NCBI GenBank assembly: GCA_963784805.1
Contig: CAWASR010000013.1
Coordinates: forward strand, 1-64,000
DNA from: Roseiarcus sp963784805
GTDB taxonomy: Bacteria; Pseudomonadota; Alphaproteobacteria; Rhizobiales; Beijerinckiaceae
Reading direction: 5' to 3'
Length of the DNA: 64,000 nucleotides
Shown here: positions 62,053 through 64,000 of the stretch, one piece after another
How the letters are laid out: each line of letters begins with the position of its first letter
How positions within the stretch are numbered: position 1 is the stretch's first letter
Translations under genes and position numbers: made by a program
The notes under the pieces: model-generated
The model's database searches: none
Told to the model about the DNA's origin: nothing
The model's input: the letters and a program-made list of their open reading frames with translations, nothing else

Positions 62053-63843
62053 TTAGGCCGGGATGCCGGCCTTGCGGAGCCCTTCCGCCAGCCGATCGAC
62101 GTCGGCCCCGTTGCGGAACGGCAGCCGCTCGACATGGTCGGCGAAGGAGTATTTCGGATTGATCTCCATCAACTCGCGCCAGACCCGTTGGGCTTCTTCC
62201 GCCTCGCCCAGATGGCCGAGCGCGACGGCGAGAAAGGCGCGCGAGAGGTCGGTCTTCGGAGCCAGTTGGATCCGCTCCCTGAATACGGACGCAGCCGTTT
62301 TGTAGTCGCCGGCAAGCAGGTAAGCCGAACCAAGAAAGTGCAGATAAAGCTGCTTGGATGCTGGATCAACCCGGAAACCACGCTCGATATAGGGAACGGC
62401 GGCTAGCGGCTGGCCGGCATAAACACTGACCAGGCCACGCGTAGAGAGCGCGGACGCATGGTTTGGATTGAGATTGAGCGCCGTGTCCGCTTCGGCGGCG
62501 GCTCGGTCGAGATCCTTTTTCCAGAAATAGAAAATCGCCGCTACATAATGCACGAAGGCGACCTGCGGGCTTTTCTGCAGGGCGACGCTGATATTTTGTT
62601 CTGCGGATTCGAGCGACTGACTCCAGTCATCCGTCCAATGGTGCTGCCAGTTATGAAGCTGATCAAACGCGAGTCCCGCGTAAGGCTCACCGTAGCTCGG
62701 GTCCTCGGCGATCGCCTTGGCGAAGAGGTCGATCGACCGATCGAACGTCTCGCGGCTTCTCGTCGGTGCAAAAAGGAACTCGCGGCCGGCGAGGAAAAAA
62801 TCGTGGGCCTTGCTGTTGGTTGTTCCGGCGGCGGCGAGCTTGGCGGCTTCGCCGGGACTCAATTTGATCTTCAAGGCCTCGACGATCCGCCGGGTGACCT
62901 CATCCTGAACCGCGAAGATATCGCTCAGCTCACGATCGAAGCGGTCGGCCCAAAGATGTCCGCCGGTTTCGGCGTCGATCAACTGCGCGGTGATCCTCAC
63001 CCGGTTGCCCGCACGCCTGATGCTGCCTTCGAGAATCGTGCGGACGCCGAGCTCGCGGGCGACGATGCGAATGTCGACCGCCTTGCCCTTGTAGGCGAAG
63101 CTCGAATTGCGCGCGATGACCAGAAGCCCGCTGATCTTGGACAGGTCCGTGATCACATCCTCAGTGATGCCGTCGGCGAAATATTCCTGCTCGGGGTCGC
63201 CGCTCATGTTTTGGAACGCCAGCACGGCGATCGAGGCCTTGTCGGGCGGCGTGGGCTCCGCCGCGGTCTTTTCCGGCGCAGCAGGCTTGGTTGACGTTGC
63301 CGCCCTCGGTTCTGCCGCGACGCCGACTTCGAGCGAATAGACCCGAATCGAATGCGCTATATTCTTAAGGTGGACTTCGCCTTTGTCGCTGAAAGCCAGA
63401 TCGAGTCTGGCTCTGACCTGGCGAAATGCGTCCTCCGACATGCAGATCGCGCCAGGCTCGGCTATCCCCTCCAGCCGCGCGGCGATGTTGACGCCGTCGC
63501 CCATCAGGTCGCCGTCGTTCTCCTCGACCACGTCGCCCAAATGAACGCCGATGCGGAATTCGATCCGCCGGTCCTCCGGCACGCCGGCGTTGCGCTCGAC
63601 CATCGCGTTCTGGATTTCGACCGCGCAGCGCACCGCATCGACGACGCTGCGGAATTCGACCAGAACGCCGTCGCCGGTCCGCTTGACCACGCGTCCGTTA
63701 TGGACCGCGATGGTCGGGTCGATCAGATCGCTGCGCAACGCGCGGAGCCGCGCGAGCGTGCGGTCCTCGTCGGCGCCGGCGAGACGGCTGAATCCGACCA
63801 CGTCGGCGGCGAGGATCGCCGTGAGTTTTCGCGTTTCGCTCAT
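62053..63843 (-). CDS. Class III adenylate/guanylate cyclase with TPR domain
   Basis: A 596-residue signalling enzyme. The cyclase domain (about 5-170) has metal Asp residues in LAADVVGFSRL and RTGDGVLVEF, and the transition-state Asn/Arg in LMGDGVNIAARLEGIAEPG. A TolB-N-like middle domain (ASIAVLAFQNMSGDPEQEYF, FADGITEDVITDLSKISGLL) and about six TPRs follow (PHASALSTRG-like NPNHASALSTRGLVSVYAGQ). Such soluble cyclases are abundant in Rhizobiales. It makes cAMP or possibly cGMP, probably controlled by partners of the TPRs. ATG 63843 is used. Confidence 0.9.
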   Translation of the reverse strand: MSETRKLTAILAADVVGFSRLAGADEDRTLARLRALRSDLIDPTIAVHNGRVVKRTGDGVLVEFRSVVDAVRCAVEIQNAMVERNAGVPEDRRIEFRIGVHLGDVVEENDGDLMGDGVNIAARLEGIAEPGAICMSEDAFRQVRARLDLAFSDKGEVHLKNIAHSIRVYSLEVGVAAEPRAATSTKPAAPEKTAAEPTPPDKASIAVLAFQNMSGDPEQEYFADGITEDVITDLSKISGLLVIARNSSFAYKGKAVDIRIVARELGVRTILEGSIRRAGNRVRITAQLIDAETGGHLWADRFDRELSDIFAVQDEVTRRIVEALKIKLSPGEAAKLAAAGTTNSKAHDFFLAGREFLFAPTRSRETFDRSIDLFAKAIAEDPSYGEPYAGLAFDQLHNWQHHWTDDWSQSLESAEQNISVALQKSPQVAFVHYVAAIFYFWKKDLDRAAAEADTALNLNPNHASALSTRGLVSVYAGQPLAAVPYIERGFRVDPASKQLYLHFLGSAYLLAGDYKTAASVFRERIQLAPKTDLSRAFLAVALGHLGEAEEAQRVWRELMEINPKYSFADHVERLPFRNGADVDRLAEGLRKAGIPA

Positions 63844-64000
63844 TGTGCTCCTGACGCGACGCTCAATAGCACAAGGATGCGGCTGTCGCCGCCCCGCTCG
63901 ACAGTGTTGCGCGGCGCGGCGGCGTCGCTTTTACTGAAAATCAATTTTCATCGACAATCGCTTTGAGAAAATCAGAAGCCGTGTTATGGTCCTCCTCGTC

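Noticed and set aside
1..64000. CRISPR arrays, prophage, restriction or retron systems
   Set aside because: No regularly spaced repeats, integrase, reverse transcriptase, nuclease or methylase genes were seen.

Overview
The window is about 64 kb of GC-rich chromosome from an alphaproteobacterium, most likely of the order Hyphomicrobiales (Rhizobiales). The evidence is the gene order tsaB-rimI-plsC-miaB-phoH-ybeY-corC-lnt-xre-metK-trmB, a circularly permuted two-piece tmRNA with the tag ANDNYAPVALAA, an alpha-type SspB adaptor, DUF4169 and ribbon-helix-helix neighbours, and intergenic palindromic repeats of the kind common in that order. A family such as Beijerinckiaceae or Methylocystaceae is a guess.

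Layout. 1-7.3 kb is accessory: a tRNA-Ser cut by the window edge, a dead ISAs1 transposase end, an FAD monooxygenase, a two-gene LysM module with an unrecognised partner, an OmpA-domain/secreted-protein pair, and intergenic DNA with a striking 10-bp-phased TTGG array. 7.3-20.4 kb is mostly core: periplasmic glucan synthesis (opgD), a long tightly coupled minus-strand operon for tRNA modification, ribosome maturation, lipid and lipoprotein acylation and SAM synthesis, then argB. 20.6-30 kb is a quaternary-amine region: a choline-type ABC importer (choXWV) converging on a GMC choline dehydrogenase, an MttB-family methyltransferase homologue and a dimethylglycine/sarcosine dehydrogenase, which reads as choline to betaine to dimethylglycine to sarcosine. 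30-33.7 kb is ilvB, a threonine-dehydratase gene and ilvN behind a transcription attenuator with an Ile/Val/Leu leader peptide. 33.7-40.4 kb is mixed accessory: an alpha/beta hydrolase, SRAP protein, membrane-protein pair, PEP-CTERM protein, decaying copies of a small-protein family, an MFS remnant and a CpdB-type nucleotidase. 40.4-47.6 kb has a 1.2-kb-residue PodJ-like/Sel1 protein diverging from a MerR regulator, cmk, ssrA and, right beside it, sspB. 47.6-52.8 kb is an AsmA-family protein and an EpsD-type peptidyl-prolyl isomerase lipoprotein. 53.2-59.2 kb is the urea ABC transporter urtABCDE behind a strong sigma-54 promoter. 59.2-64 kb has a PRC-barrel protein, a sulfotransferase, a broken sulfotransferase joined to a cyclase-type tail, and a class III nucleotide cyclase with TPRs.

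Four reading frames are broken by single-base-scale shifts (the LysM gene near 3883, lnt near 13005, urtD near 58095, the second sulfotransferase near 61927). Two of these lie in genes expected to be needed and keep all catalytic motifs, so consensus indel errors in the assembly are as likely as real mutations. The most useful biological signals are the sigma-54 promoter of urt, the ilvB attenuator, the aerobic MttB-containing choline cluster, the phased TTGG array and the orphan LysM module.
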